Assembly (NCBI GenBank): GCA_030161315.1
Contig: BSQW01000008.1
Coordinates: 12,896,001-12,960,000 of the forward strand
Reading direction: 5' to 3'
Source: Eutrema japonicum
Lineage: Eukaryota; Streptophyta; Magnoliopsida; Brassicales; Brassicaceae
DNA: 64,000 bases
Within the stretch, counting starts at the first letter, position 1; each line of letters begins with the position of its first letter. Under the pieces are notes generated by a model. That model did no database searches. It was not told the origin of the DNA and saw only the letters and a list, made by a program, of their open reading frames with translations. Positions 23,801 through 35,225 of this stretch are shown here, piece after piece. Both the position numbers and the translations under genes were made by a program.

Positions 23801-24314
23801 CTGGGTCGCCTCTTGTCTTGTCAAACTCACCTCTCTCTCATCTCCCTCCCAATCCCTCAACAACAATCCAATCAACGTAGAGGTATGAATTCGGATCTCG
23901 ATTACAAAACTTCTGCCGGTTTTTGGACATAATCTTCTGTCACGTTTGTATCAAAAGGTAACTCTGTACAAGACGATCCCAAGACTGGTGGAACAGATGA
24001 GCTTTCCCTCATCACCAGAAGCGAAAGAAGCAGCGGTTTTGGAACTGAACAAGATAGTCTCAGAGGGAGTGCCAGAGTCGACCCAAGCTCTTGCTTCACA
24101 TGGAGGGATCGAGCCGCTGGTAAAGCTTCTAGAAGAAAGGAACGAGCGGTGTGTTGAGGCAAGTTTGTCAGTATTGTATAACCTGAGCATGGACAGTGAG
24201 AACCACACAGCCATTATAAGAGCAGGAGCTGTGCCAGTTTTGAGACGGATCGTTATGTCTCAGAGACCACAGTGGCAGAAAGCTCTTCGGTTACTCAGAG
24301 ATTTGCCTGTTTGA
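20841..24314 (+). CDS. ARM-repeat protein (AT1G23180-like), probably plastid-targeted
   Basis: Ten exons fit in phase: 20841-21101, 21206-21559, 21654-21869, 22095-22756, 22838-22934, 23036-23089, 23163-23203, 23259-23485, 23605-23882 and 23958-24314, giving 848 residues. Armadillo-type helices are seen throughout, for example YVALFVRMLGLDNDPLDREQ, EQSICALWNLTVDEEIREKV, VKEAAGGVLANLALS, and the C-terminal GGIEPLVKLLEERNERCVEA and SVLYNLSMDSENHTAII. ARM repeats form a superhelix that binds partner proteins; the specific partner is unknown. The first 60 residues are rich in serine and arginine with few acidic residues, which suggests an organelle transit peptide. The ATG at 20841 is the first in this frame. 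It starts about 0.8 kb after the TMEM214-like gene. No lesion is seen. Confidence 0.88.
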
Positions 24315-25114
24315 GAGTTGTTGTTTTCTTGAACCAAAGTGGTCTCTCGTTCTTTGTTACTTAAAAAAATAATTTTCTTCAGATTGTGTCATGTTAATGT
24401 TGGAATCGGTTATAGTATGATTGGTACTTTTTTCTTTTCTTTTTTTTATATTATCACTTACAAATTATGAAATCAAATACATGGTCGATTTTATACAGAT
24501 AATTCTATCGATTTATAAAGATCTATGATCAACGGTTTATTTGTACCATATCTTTGACATGCTGGACCACAACGAGTGGCTATGTTTACACTGCGGTGGA
24601 AATTTCTTGAAAATTTGGTTACTTTTTAATTTACATCCTCCGAGAATCGAATTCTTTATCTCCGAGTGTAAAAATATTAATGAACTCGTGGTCAATTACT
24701 GGACCGAAAGGCGCTTCCACGTACTCACGTAGTACTTTAGAATATACGAAAAGATAGATAATTTATTACATTAAACTAATCGGATCACGTAGCACGTATA
24801 TTAGTATATTCTGCGGATCCACACGATCATGAAACCATTTTACATTTTTACTCTTTGGGCAAAAAAAAAATAAAAAATGCATGTTGAATAAAAAAACTCA
24901 ACGGCCGAGATTTTCCTACGTTCCACTTCACTCACTTTGGTAAAAAGGTGAAAAAGCGAGGAGCCACACGTGTCGCGGTCTCGTTTAGCTTAAGCAACTT
25001 GTTTGCGTCGATTATACTCTCAAACAACAACTTGTTTATATCTTCATCATCACTCTCCTTTCTTTCTCTCTACAATCCACAGTCCAGACTCATCCAATTC
25101 TGATATTGACGAAG
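24315..25114 (+). promoter_or_regulatory. Promoter region of PGM3 with a G-box
   Basis: Apart from a short unsupported ORF at 24541-24732 no gene is seen. A CACGTG G-box (core of ACACGTGTCG) lies at 24967-24972, about 150 bases before the start codon, followed by a pyrimidine-rich leader (ctctcctttctttctctct). G-boxes bind bZIP and bHLH factors, including ABA and light regulators. That it acts here is inference. Confidence 0.45.
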
Positions 25115-28100
25115 ATGGTTTTCAAAGTTTCTCTCGTCTCAACATCCCCTATTGATGGCCAGAAACCCGGAACTTCTGGTCTTCGTAAGAAGGTTCGTCG
25201 ATCGATCTGGATCCGATCTGTTTCTATTGATTTTAACTGAGATTAACCATCCGATTTAGATTTGATCTATGCATTGATCCATATGATTGTGCAGATAAGG
25301 TGAATGATCGTGTAAATCTTCTTCCCATCTTTCGTCTTTGGATTGGGTTTTCGTTTTATTTGGATCAACTTCGTCATTATCTTTGATTAGTGTATACATT
25401 AGGGAAGCTGCTATGCGGTGAATTATATACACGACATTACGTGTTTGAATTGATATGGAGACTATATGGATTTGATTTTTGGTTCTATTCTCTCTCTTGA
25501 AACAAGTGAAGAGCTCCGAAATCGTACACTATTCTGATTAAAGAGCATACATCAAACTGGCATATTTTGGTATCTCTGATTGTTGGTATTATGGTTTGTC
25601 TAACTGTGTAGGTGAAAGTGTTCAAGCAACACAATTACCTTGAGAATTTTGTCCAAGCAACATTTAATGCTCTTACACCAGAGAAACTCAAAGGTGAGTT
25701 TTGTCTTACTCATCTTGCTTGCTATTTATGTGGATGCTTGTTAGATAACAGTTCTTAGGCACATATCTGCTCATTCCATAAATTCATGAGTACTTGTTCA
25801 TCTGTGCAGGTGCCACTCTCGTGGTCTCTGGCGATGGCCGTTATTACTCAAAGGATGCTGTCCAGGTAAAACCAATGTGATTCTTTGTCTTCTTAATCTA
25901 GCTGAATGTAATCGATGTATTCAATACTTAGCATGTTATTATGAATTAGTAGTGCTCATGTATTTACAATGGGAACTTTTGTGTTATGTTACCACATTGG
26001 AAATTGAACCTTTTTTTTTATAACAAAACGGTAACAATTTGTTGGTAATAAGTATATATTTAGGAGGGTCTGCTATTTATGCATGCTTCACATATCTACC
26101 TTTGTGTCAATCTCTGAGATTTGAGGTTATTAGAGGTTAAGGTTTTGTTTTTCTTTGAAGATGATCTCTAAAACTTGCGTGCAAGTTTGTTTGACCTGCT
26201 TCTGTTACATATCTGTTGCCTGGTCTTTCAGACGATGAGGCTTTCCAGCTTTTCATACAATTTTATTTCCTATCATGACAGATCATAATTAAGATGGCAG
26301 CAGCTAATGGTGTACGACGCGTGTGGGTTGGTAAAAACACTCTGTTATCAACTCCTGCTGTATCAGCTGTGATTCGTGAAAGATCAGGGGCTGAAGTGAG
26401 ATCTCTATCTCTAAGCTCATGGTTGTAGTTATATTTGAATTTGTTTTTGTTGGTTTTTCTCTATGTTTGTGCGTGAGTGCAAAATGTAGTTAGAGACTTA
26501 CCCCAGTCTCTGGTTACAGGGATCGAAAGCAACCGGAGCATTTATCTTAACAGCAAGTCACAATCCTGGTGGCCCTACTGAGGTCCGTTCTGTTCTTGTT
26601 CTGTCTCTATTGTGCTCTGCCCCTTTTTGTTTAGCTGCTTGTTTTGTAATCATCCACTGTTTCATATTAGTGAATTTTATATCTAACTCGATAAGAATAA
26701 GAGTTGAATCCCTGCCTCTTATACAGGATTTTGGAATCAAATACAATATGGAAAACGGAGGACCTGCTCCTGAATCAATTACTGATAAGATTTACGAGAA
26801 CACTAAGACAATCAAGGAGTACCCAATAGCAGAAGATTTACCCAATGTATCTAAACATTCTGAAGAATCCTCTTATTTCACAACAAATTTTCCATTCTCT
26901 GTATTTTGTTGAATCAAAGTTGATTTGGTCTCTGTGATTATATGCAACAGGTTGATATTTCTTCCGTCGGTGTAACCTGTTTTGAAGGACCTGAAGGAAA
27001 ATTTGATGTTGAAGTTTTTGATTCCGCAGATGACTACGTTAAATTAATGAAGTGAGTCCTCCCTCAATTTAAGAGCATGATTCCAGAATCTGCTCCCTTT
27101 AAGGTCTATCTGCAATCTCTATGGTTTTTCTAAAAGTTTTTTTCTCGCTCTTTCAAGGTCAATCTTCGACTTTGAATCCATCCGGAAATTGCTTTCGTCT
27201 CCAAAGTTTACATTCTGGTATGTAGCTTACATTGGTTCCCGAACCTTTTCCTTTGAATTAAATTTTCAATATATGTTCCATCGCTTTAACGTTATTTTTT
27301 ACTCTGTTCTATGAAGCTATGATGCATTGCATGGAGTTGCTGGAGCCTATGCACATCGCATCTTTGTCGAAGAACTTGGTGCGCAAGAAAGTGCGTTATT
27401 GAACTGCATACCCAAGGTCTTATTTTTTTCTAACCAAGAAATATTGTTCCTTAAATGATTACAAATACACCTCCAGCCTCACTATTTACCACAATACAAC
27501 ATTTTTGTAGGAGGACTTTGGAGGAGGGCATCCGGATCCCAATCTGACATATGCTAAGGAGCTTGTGGCACGAATGGGATTAGGTAAATCCGACACCGGA
27601 GTTGAACCTCCAGAGTTTGGCGCAGCTGCTGATGGTGATGCAGACCGTAACATGATCCTTGGTAAAAGGTAGCGTACTAATGTTCTTTTAAGTGAGATTA
27701 CATACTTGGAACTGGTATAAAAGCACTTTTAAACTTAAAAGCATCTCTTCTTTTGTAGATTCTTTGTACTTTTAAACTTAAAAGCATCTCTTCTTTTGTA
27801 GATTCTTTGTTACTCCTTCAGATTCAGTTGCCATAATTGCTGCAAATGCTATTGGGGCCATACCGTACTTCAGCTCTGGTTTGAAAGGTGTTGCAAGGTA
27901 TTATACACTCGGGCTCTTTCTTTATTTCTAGCATAATTCTGTGTATACAACATTTTTAATATATCTTTTCTTCGTTAATTTTTTGCATAATTTAAAGAAT
28001 ATGAATTTTATGTACATATTATAATTTGTCCAGGAGCATGCCAACCTCAGCTGCTCTTGATGTCGTTGCAAAAAGCTTGAATTTGAAGTTCTTTGAGGTA

Positions 28101-29375
28101 AATGTCACCGTGCAACTTCTATCCAGCTTTTTCTCCTCCTAACTCCATAAATTAGTTCACATCTCTAATAAAAATCACATATCAGGTTCCAACAGGCTGG
28201 AAGTTTTTTGGTAATCTGATGGATGCCGGGATGTGTTCTGTTTGTGGGGAAGAAAGTTTTGGAACTGGTTAGTTTCTATGTCCATACTCACGCATCTGTA
28301 AATAATTTAAAAACAACTTGTACGGTTCTGAAAGAAAAAACTTTCACAGGCTCGGATCATATCCGCGAGAAAGACGGGATTTGGGCAGTTCTTGCATGGA
28401 TGTCCATACTTGCTCATAAGAACAAGGAAAATCTTGACGGTAACACTAAACTGGTGACGGTTGAAGACATTGTCCGCCAGCATTGGACTACCTACGGCCG
28501 TCACTATTACACTCGTTATGACTATGAGGTAAAAGTTGCTAAGTTTGGTGATTAAAATCTACCTTTTCATGCGGAACAAACAGAACCCTTTGTGATATCT
28601 GAAAATTTGTCTCCAAAGAATGTAGACGCAGCGAAAGCTAAGGAACTGATGGAGCATTTGGTCAAATTGCAATCTTCAATTCCGGAAGTCAACAAGTACA
28701 CACACTTCCACTTCTCTGAAATCCTTTCCTTTTCTACTTGAGTACGTACGTACTAATCAGTTTGGTTAATCTGTTTTCCTAACCTCTTTCTCTCTCGGAT
28801 TTATTCAGGATTGTGAAAGGAATTCGTTCGGACGTGGCGAATGTCTCCAGTGCCGATGAATTCGAGTACAAAGATCCAGTTGATGGCTCCATCTCGAAGC
28901 ACCAGGGAATCCGTTACTTGTTTGAGGATGGATCACGACTTGTAAGTCCAGCTTTTGAGCCTTTAGGCATATCAGCTAGAACAAAGTGATAGAAATGATA
29001 GTATACAAATTTCATAGCCCATGGAAACTGTAAGCACCAAAACTAATTAATCCTCTCTTGATTAATCTAAAACCATATGAAGGTTTTCCGTCTCTCTGGA
29101 ACTGGCTCGGAAGGAGCAACCATCCGACTCTACATTGAACAGTACGAGAAGGATGCTTCAAAAACCGGACGAGAGTCCCAGGAAGCTCTATCTCCTCTGG
29201 TCAGATGTTTAAGAAAACCCTTTAAATCCCTAAATTAATACAAAAAGTTAACGCTCTCTCATCGAATGCGAATGCGGAATTGTTGGTGATGTGTGATTCA
29301 CAGGTTGACTTAGCTCTGAAGCTGTCCAAGATGGAGGAGTTCACGGGCCGATCAGCCCCCACCGTCATAACATAA
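25115..29375 (+). CDS. PGM3: Cytosolic phosphoglucomutase
   Basis: Interconverts glucose-1-phosphate and glucose-6-phosphate in the cytosol, linking sucrose, cell-wall and glycolytic pools. Eighteen exons join in phase to 583 residues, the family length: 25115-25192, 25612-25693, 25810-25865, 26282-26395, 26520-26582, 26727-26846, 26951-27051, 27158-27217, 27317-27416, 27511-27668, 27802-27897, 28034-28097, 28186-28267, 28350-28528, 28619-28695, 28809-28941, 29083-29199 and 29304-29375. The phosphoserine loop TASHNPGG has its serine at about residue 123, the metal loop DGDADRN is at 299-305, and the sugar-binding loop GEESFGTGSDH and phosphate-binding RLSGTGSEGATIR are intact. It begins MVFKVSLVSTSPIDGQKPGT with no transit peptide. 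Order identifies it with A. thaliana AT1G23190. The intron before exon 11 has a duplicated acceptor (see separate entry). Confidence 0.95.
27725..27810 (+). repeat. Perfect 43-bp tandem duplication of a 3' splice site in PGM3
   Basis: Positions 27725-27767 and 27768-27810 are identical 43-mers, each holding the pyrimidine tract, the acceptor AG and the first 9 bases of exon 11. Only the second acceptor (AG at 27800-27801) leads into the true exon. Use of the first (AG at 27757-27758) inserts 14 codons and then hits TAG within the second unit. The duplication looks very recent because the copies are identical. Confidence 0.9.
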
Positions 29376-31305
29376 TAACGCGGTCAAGTTCAACGATCTC
29401 AAATCAAACACTATTGTCCGCACCTATGGGATGCTTTCTTCTCATTATATGAATAATTAGTCTCAGGGAGACTTTGTATTTCTTGTCGGAATTTTGAACA
29501 ATCCTGGCCAATCTCCTGAGTTTTCGTGAAGCTTATACTTCTCCGGATTTTGTTTTCTCTCTTTTGCTTGATTAAGATTTGTTATTGGTTGCAGTTCTAT
29601 AAGTATGAGTTTGCAAGTTTTGCCTCTTAACATCTAAACTTCATCTCAACATTTAATGTTGGTTTGCCTAGCTTTTAGAAATCGCTGCCGTTGACCAAAT
29701 CTTATAATTTTATATTTTACACAAAATTTAGTTGAAGTGTAATCAAAGAAGTATACATACATACAACACAATCTTAAGCGTGCAATTCAATTGAGAATGG
29801 TGGTCACACTCACCATCTCGAGTTTTATTTGTGGTGTGATGTTTGCATATTGTATGATTGTAATTATATCATGATCGATGGATACAACAAACCAATTACT
29901 ACCATTGTGTGTGTACGTATAAAAAAGAACCAATTCTATTTTAATTTTAAAAGTGAGGAGAGACGTCAGTCTTGAAGTCGAAAGGGAGTAGTAAAGAATT
30001 TGAAAGAGAAGGTGATTATCCCCGAGTTGCTTATGTTGTAAAGATAGAAATTTAGAAGAGTAAAGGAAAATAGAAAATTGGAAGCAAGGCTGTTGAATAA
30101 GGAAACCTGAAGATTGGTAGAGTCGTACACAACCCGAATTCTCCAACCGGACCTTCCATATTTAGAATGCAGCTCCAATCACCTTTCGACTCCACTTAAA
30201 CACACTATCCTTTATTTCGTGTAAGTATGTCTTTCTTACGCTCCTTTTCTTTCTCTCTCTTTTTTTTTTTTAATTTTAGTATACATGTAATTTGAACTAT
30301 CGAATATTTCAGATCCAAATTATTTTAACATCTTCAGATCATAAATTGAGTGGTCGTGGATACACCTGACCATGAGAAAAGAAAATTGGAACTACAACCG
30401 TATAATTTTGTAATATGATTCACATGGAAATGAGACATAGTGAGCAAATACAGCACATTAGATCATTTGATATTGTTTGCTCTCTATGAAAACTTAATAG
30501 ATTTTTCACCAAAAAAAAGCTATATCTAGTGAGAGAGTTAGCATGTTTTGTTGATATGTCCAAAAAACACCAAACGCATCTAACGAACTACCACTACTAC
30601 TACCTGCACTACGAGTCGTAACACACAATAAGCAAAACAAAGCCTATTTTCTCAAACCTACTTCTTATTTATGAATCATATAGAAGAAAGTAAATTTAGT
30701 CGATTTCTACGTAACAAACATTATTCGAATCGATTGAAGACAAACTACCACTCCCAATAGTACCTACCCGATCCATCATTCAAACTAGTAGTCTTAGCTT
30801 CTACTCTTAATTTTGTTTTTTTTTAGATATATGATATAGTTTCTCTTAGTCACTCTGAGTTGGAGACAAGACTTTACGTAATATCTATAAAAATGTTGCT
30901 CATTCACTTCCATTAACAATTGATTTTAATATTTTTGAATAAATCCCCCAGTCTTTGACAATTAACGAGAGATTAACTCTACCGTCATCTATCAGTATTT
31001 TTTTTTTAATTAGCGACAACAGATTATTTTCATTAGTGTATCATTTTTCTTTTCTTTTGTAGCATAACCATATAATTAGATATGAAATGTGACATAATCA
31101 TTGTTTGTTAACAATGATTATGACATAAATTGTAATTATTTTTTATTGGCTCTAAATGTGTGTACGTTGTATACCAAATGTAGAACTATCCATTATTTTC
31201 ACGCATATGAAATGAAGTTTTGAATGCGGAAAGGCTTAAACCTGTATCATATATTGACTGTAGTTGTTTTTCCTTACGGAAATATATTTAGCATTCAACT
31301 ACTAA
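29376..31305. other. 3' UTR and intergenic DNA, no gene seen
   Basis: The PGM3 3' UTR covers the first few hundred bases. A minus-strand open frame at 29787-30146 has no recognisable domain. A small perfect hairpin (10-base arms AATCATTGTT / AACAATGATT) lies near 31097-31120. Confidence 0.5.
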
Positions 31306-31894
31306 GAGCATCATTATCGCGGAGATCTTAACACAAAATGTGGGTTTCTTAACCCAAAAAAATAAAATAATAATAATAATAATTATGAACAGTGCAAGAA
31401 CCAGTTCTTAAGGGGGTTCTTACACTGTTCTTAGCCACGTGTCAACCCTTAATTCGCCGGATTTTTTTTTTGCCAGATTTTTTTAAAACTTTTTCTTAAC
31501 TTTAAAAAAACAAAAGTTAAAGAATATTTTTTTTCAACTTTTTCTTAACTTCAACTTTGAAATTCTAAACTTTTTACATATTAATGAATTGGAATCGTTC
31601 GGTGGGTGAACATGAAGCGATTCATAGACAAGATCAGAAAAAAACCCAAATTGAGTGTTCTTTTGTATTTTTTTTTTCAAAATCTATGCTTAAAATGTTA
31701 TGTTTTTATGTCAACTATGTTTAATTAAAAAAATAAACTCTATTTAAAATAAAACAAAATTATTAATTTTTTTTTTAAGAACCCTACCAATAAAGCAGCA
31801 AAAACAGAAGTTTTTTAACACAGTTTCTTAACTTCAAATTTATATTAAAATAGTACTTAAGAAAGCATTTGGGTTTCTACCAATAATGATACTC
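31306..31894. mobile_element. PIF/Harbinger-type MITE, 589 bp
   Basis: Ends are GAGCATCATTATCG (left) and, on the complementary strand, GAGTATCATTATTG (right), with TAA on both sides (31303-31305 and 31895-31897). A 3-bp TAA/TWA duplication with GAGCATC-like termini is characteristic of PIF/Harbinger elements. The interior is A+T-rich, with no ORF and several tttcttaact repeats. Its right target site abuts a SINE insertion. Confidence 0.75.
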
Positions 31895-31904
31895 TAAAAT
31901 GTAT

Positions 31905-32103
31905 ATATTTTTTATTTTTTTTGATAAACCAGAGTGATCTTAGGCTTTTTAGGTCCAGACTAATCTCTGGCAGTTCAACTCCGGAGTTCACGACAGCAAT
32001 GTGCTGATTTAATTGTGGATGGGTGGCCAAAAAAATTTGAAACCAGAAAACGGGGCACATACCCACACCAGCAAATTCGCTGCTACCACGAACCTTTGAT
32101 TTA
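31905..32103 (-). mobile_element. tRNA-derived SINE, minus strand
   Basis: An 11-bp target duplication CTAAAATGTAT flanks it (31894-31904 and 32104-32114). On the minus strand it shows a box A-like GTGGTAGCAGCG, the shared body GTGGGTATGTGCC, a degenerate box B TGGTTTCAAAT and the 3' end AGATTAGTCTGGACC with a terminal ATCAAAAAAAA tract. It belongs to the same family as the SINE at 13215-13405. It inserted exactly at the outer edge of the neighbouring MITE. Confidence 0.75.
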
Positions 32104-32214
32104 CTAAAATGTATGTTAGAATCATTTTTTTTCTTTCTATTGTCCACAATGTATGTTGGAATTTTTAAACTAGTCGTATGACTTCCATACTTTTTTTTTG
32201 CTTTGTGTTAAACT

Positions 32215-32942
32215 TGTTGGAACTAATTTTTTGTCAAAGCCTGAGGGTTTGATAAAATTGTGTTAGTGTGAAAAGAAATGAGTTAATCTCTTTCTAATGA
32301 AATGTTTTCATTAACCGAGAAATGTTTTCTCGTGTATATATGTTGGAATGATTGTGTCTTAAATGAACAACATGAGAGAAGAAAAGCCATACGTGCGACG
32401 TTCGCATCTTGGGCCTTGATTGGGCCCGTGGACTTTTTGAGGTATCGATCGATACCCCTTGGTATCGATCGATACCCAGCGGGCCGACTTAAAAATCGCA
32501 GCCGCCTAGGTTATTCTAGAAATATTCATTTTCTGTCATGGAAAAACCCTAGCCTCTTTCCTATATATACAACACGATTTTCACCTAAAAGATCATCCTC
32601 TGATACACAAAAAACACTTACTAAAAGTTCTAGCAATCGTTTCTTCAATTCCCTACTGCTTAGAGTAAGTTTTAATTTCGAGAGTATCGTAGAATAATGG
32701 TCGATAGACATGAATCATGGTGTTGATGATTCAGTTAAACTTTGGTTGTATCCTGGGACTCATGGATCTATAAAACCCCGTCACACTACGGGAGATTCTT
32801 AGAGTTAAGGAAAGAGATTTATCTCGCCTCCTCAGATCTTGTATTGCTTTATCGTTTATAAATCGTCTGTTCCTTAAACTGTTTATTTACATATTACTGT
32901 GATTAAATCTTTCCTGTCTGTAGTGTAAATTTTGGTCCTACA
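32215..32942 (+). repeat. 5' LTR of the Copia element
   Basis: Runs from TGTTGGAACT to GTCCTACA. Contains a TATA box (ctatatatac near 32560) and two perfect 16-bp palindromes GGTATCGATCGATACC-type sites near 32441-32476. It also holds TTCTTAGAGTTAAG at 32796-32809, which is complementary to the sequence just beyond the LTR. A 131-codon open frame shared by both LTRs has no known domain and is not called as a gene. Confidence 0.9.
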
Positions 32943-32944
32943 AT

Positions 32945-32958
32945 CTTAACTCTAAGAA
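32945..32958 (+). other. Candidate primer binding site complementary to the LTR itself
   Basis: CTTAACTCTAAGAA starts two bases after the LTR end, exactly where the primer site is expected. It does not match the usual TGGTATCAGAGC initiator-tRNA site. It is a perfect 14-base complement of 32796-32809 inside the LTR, downstream of the TATA box, so the transcript could pair with itself. Self-priming by the transcript's own 5' region is known for Tf1-type elements. Here it is only a hypothesis. Confidence 0.35.
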
Positions 32959-33039
32959 GATCCAATTTTTGTTATTACTTCAATTGGATCTTTAATCACG
33001 AGTAAATAAACGTTTTCAAACGGTTTTTTTTAAACGATT

Positions 33040-33230
33040 CTTCTACTGCTGATGATACTCAAACGTTGTCAAAAAGCTTTTAGCAAATTGAAACGTGTAG
33101 TAGAGGCAATCTTCATCTCTCTCTAATTTTTAAGAAGATGTTCTTCTGCTAGTGATACTCAAACGTTAATCAAACAGCTGTTTAGCAACTTGAAACGTGT
33201 AGTAGAAGCAGATCTGCTTAAACATCTTCT
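33040..33230 (+). repeat. Imperfect tandem duplication in the Copia leader
   Basis: Two copies of a roughly 75-90-base unit, sharing cttctactgct/cttctgctag, gatactcaaacgtt, ttagcaa and ttgaaacgtgtagtag, lie at about 33050-33110 and 33140-33212. They are non-coding and part of the untranslated leader. Confidence 0.55.
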
Positions 33231-33319
33231 AAAAAAAAACCGTCTTTAATTGCGATTAAAGAACGGTATAATCAACGAACACACATCTGTTCTTGATAGG
33301 TTCGATTCAGATCGAGGCC

Positions 33320-33880
33320 TTGTAAGTATCGATCGACACCCTATGGTATCGGTCGATATTGGACTAAATTGTATCGGTCGACACTTAAGTGTATCGATCG
33401 ATACCATGCAAACAGTGTATCGGTCGGCACCTCAGTGTATCGATCGATACTTTGCATCGACCAAGTTGGTCTATGTCGATCGATACTGTGTATAAGACAC
33501 AGGTATCAATCGACACTGGTGCTATGATCGATCCTGTGAATTTCACTTGTATCGATCAACACCCAGGGTATATCGATCGACACTGAGCGTGTATCGATCG
33601 ATACCAGGTTGCTTCGAATGACACAGTATGTGCATCGAGCATCAATCGGAACCCAGGGTGTATCGATCGATACTCAATGTGTATCGATCGACACCAAGAT
33701 GCTTCGATTAACACAGTATGTGCATCGAGCATCGATCGACACCTACCGTGTATCGATCAACACCAGTGATGCATCGATTGACACAGTATGTGCATCGAGC
33801 ATCGATCGACATCTAGGGTGTATCGATAGACATTGTGTGTGTATCGATCGATACAAAGGAGTATCGATCGACACCAATGC
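33320..33880 (+). repeat. Array of TATCGATCGACACC-type palindromic motifs
   Basis: More than 20 variants of GTATCGATCGA(C/T)ACC occur in about 560 bases, spaced roughly 15-35 bases apart, between the LTR and the coding region. The core ATCGATCGAT is self-complementary. The same motif in pairs recurs in both LTRs (about 32441, 38556) and at about 35015-35050 and 36450-36485. Predicted ORFs here are read-through of the repeat (many SIDR and SIDT peptides) and are not genes. Confidence 0.85.
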
Positions 33881-33966
33881 GATTCAGTTCGATATCAGTC
33901 TTAGAATTGCGATTCTTGAGTTTATATATCGGTACTAACTGAAAGTTGTGTTCTCATTAGCTTAAA

Positions 33967-34930
33967 ATGACAAACAACGTTGACAACAACTCTGGAACTA
34001 TGGAGAAAACCAGTGACAAAGTGGATCAAACGACTACGAGTCTGATCAAAACAGTGAAAGCTCAAGCAAACTTGACAGAAGCTGACATGTGTGCTGTGGT
34101 CACTGAGGCCAATGTTGCAGAGAGCCATCCAAAGACTTGGTGGTTCGACAGTGGTGCAACCAGACACATCTGTATGGATCGCGAGATGTTCTCGACATAC
34201 ACAAAGAACAAGAGTGGTGATAAACTCTTGATGGGAAATTCTGCCTCGTCGACAGTTGATGGTCACGGGAAGGTTGTTCTGAAGCTCACCTCTGGACAGG
34301 AACTAGTTCTCACGAACGTCGTCCATGTACCAGACATACGCAAGAATCTGATCTCTGGATCGCTCATAAGTAAGCATGGATTCTCTGTGAAGCTGGAAGG
34401 TGATAAACTAATCCTAACGAAAAATGGGATATATGTGGGTAAGGGTTTTGTATGTGATAATCTGTGTAAGATATCTGTTGAGGAAGTAATCCGAAAGGAT
34501 AATGTAACCGAGGCATCCACCTCGTAGAACCCTAAAGATTAATGATAAGAAACCATTTGCTTATCTCGCTAAGTCTTTTAATATTTGGCATGAACGATTA
34601 GGACATGTTAATTTCAAATCTATGAGTAGATTAATGAACATGAACATGATTCCTAAATGCAAATTAAGCAAAGACAAATGTGAGGTTTGTGTCCAAGCCA
34701 AACTCACTAAAACGCCATCACCCAGCGTTCAAAGAACAACAGAACCTCTAGGTTTAATTCACACAGAGTTATGTGATTTAAAATATATTCAAACCAGAGG
34801 AGGCAATAAATATTTCATGGCATTCATAGACGATTGCACGAGATATTGATACATCTTTCTACTGCGGAGTAAAGATAAAGCCTTGGACAAAATTTAAAGA
34901 CGTGTAGCTCAATATTATGTGTCCAAAAAT
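33967..34930 (+). pseudogene. Copia Pol fragment A: protease and integrase N-terminal part
   Basis: The frame 33967-34527 starts MTNNVDNNSGTMEK and contains the aspartic protease motif WWFDSGATRHIC (about 34138-34173), then HVPDIRKNLISGSLI. It stops at 34525-34527. A second frame follows with the pre-integrase zinc-binding segment WHERLGHVNFKS, CEVCVQAK and an integrase core beginning LIHTELCD and FMAFIDDCTRY, which ends at a stop near 34849; similarity continues to about 34930. No gag precedes it. The integrase catalytic triad is incomplete, so this fragment is non-functional. It is better preserved than fragment B. Confidence 0.85.
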
Positions 34931-35225
34931 TTGCGACTTTTGGAATAATTAATTGAAGTTCAATTAAATATTGGAGGCTGATTTAATCGAATAATTAAAT
35001 CATTGGATTTTGAGGTATCGATCGATACTCATTGGTATCGATCGATACTCAACAGGCCTCTTGCGATTCTTGATATGAGTTCAAGAATACTAATACAATT
35101 CGATATTGTATTAAGTTTATTAAATTCTAGAAATTGAATTTAATTTTACCATTTAACGTGAGAGTTGGGTATTGGTTAGTATATTAATTTGGTTTGATTC
35201 TCTTGAACAAAATCAAATTTCAATA

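Noticed and set aside
32302..32697. 131-codon open frame in the 5' LTR, repeated at 38417-38812 in the 3' LTR
   Set aside because: It is identical in both LTRs because LTRs are duplicates. It has no domain, spans the TATA region, and no frame conservation can be shown.
33250..33938. Several ORFs rich in SIDR and SIDT peptides
   Set aside because: They are translations of the ATCGATCGA repeat array; length arises from repeat periodicity, not from coding selection.
34263..34520. Antisense ORFs across the Copia protease
   Set aside because: Shadow frames of the sense coding region; no independent signal.
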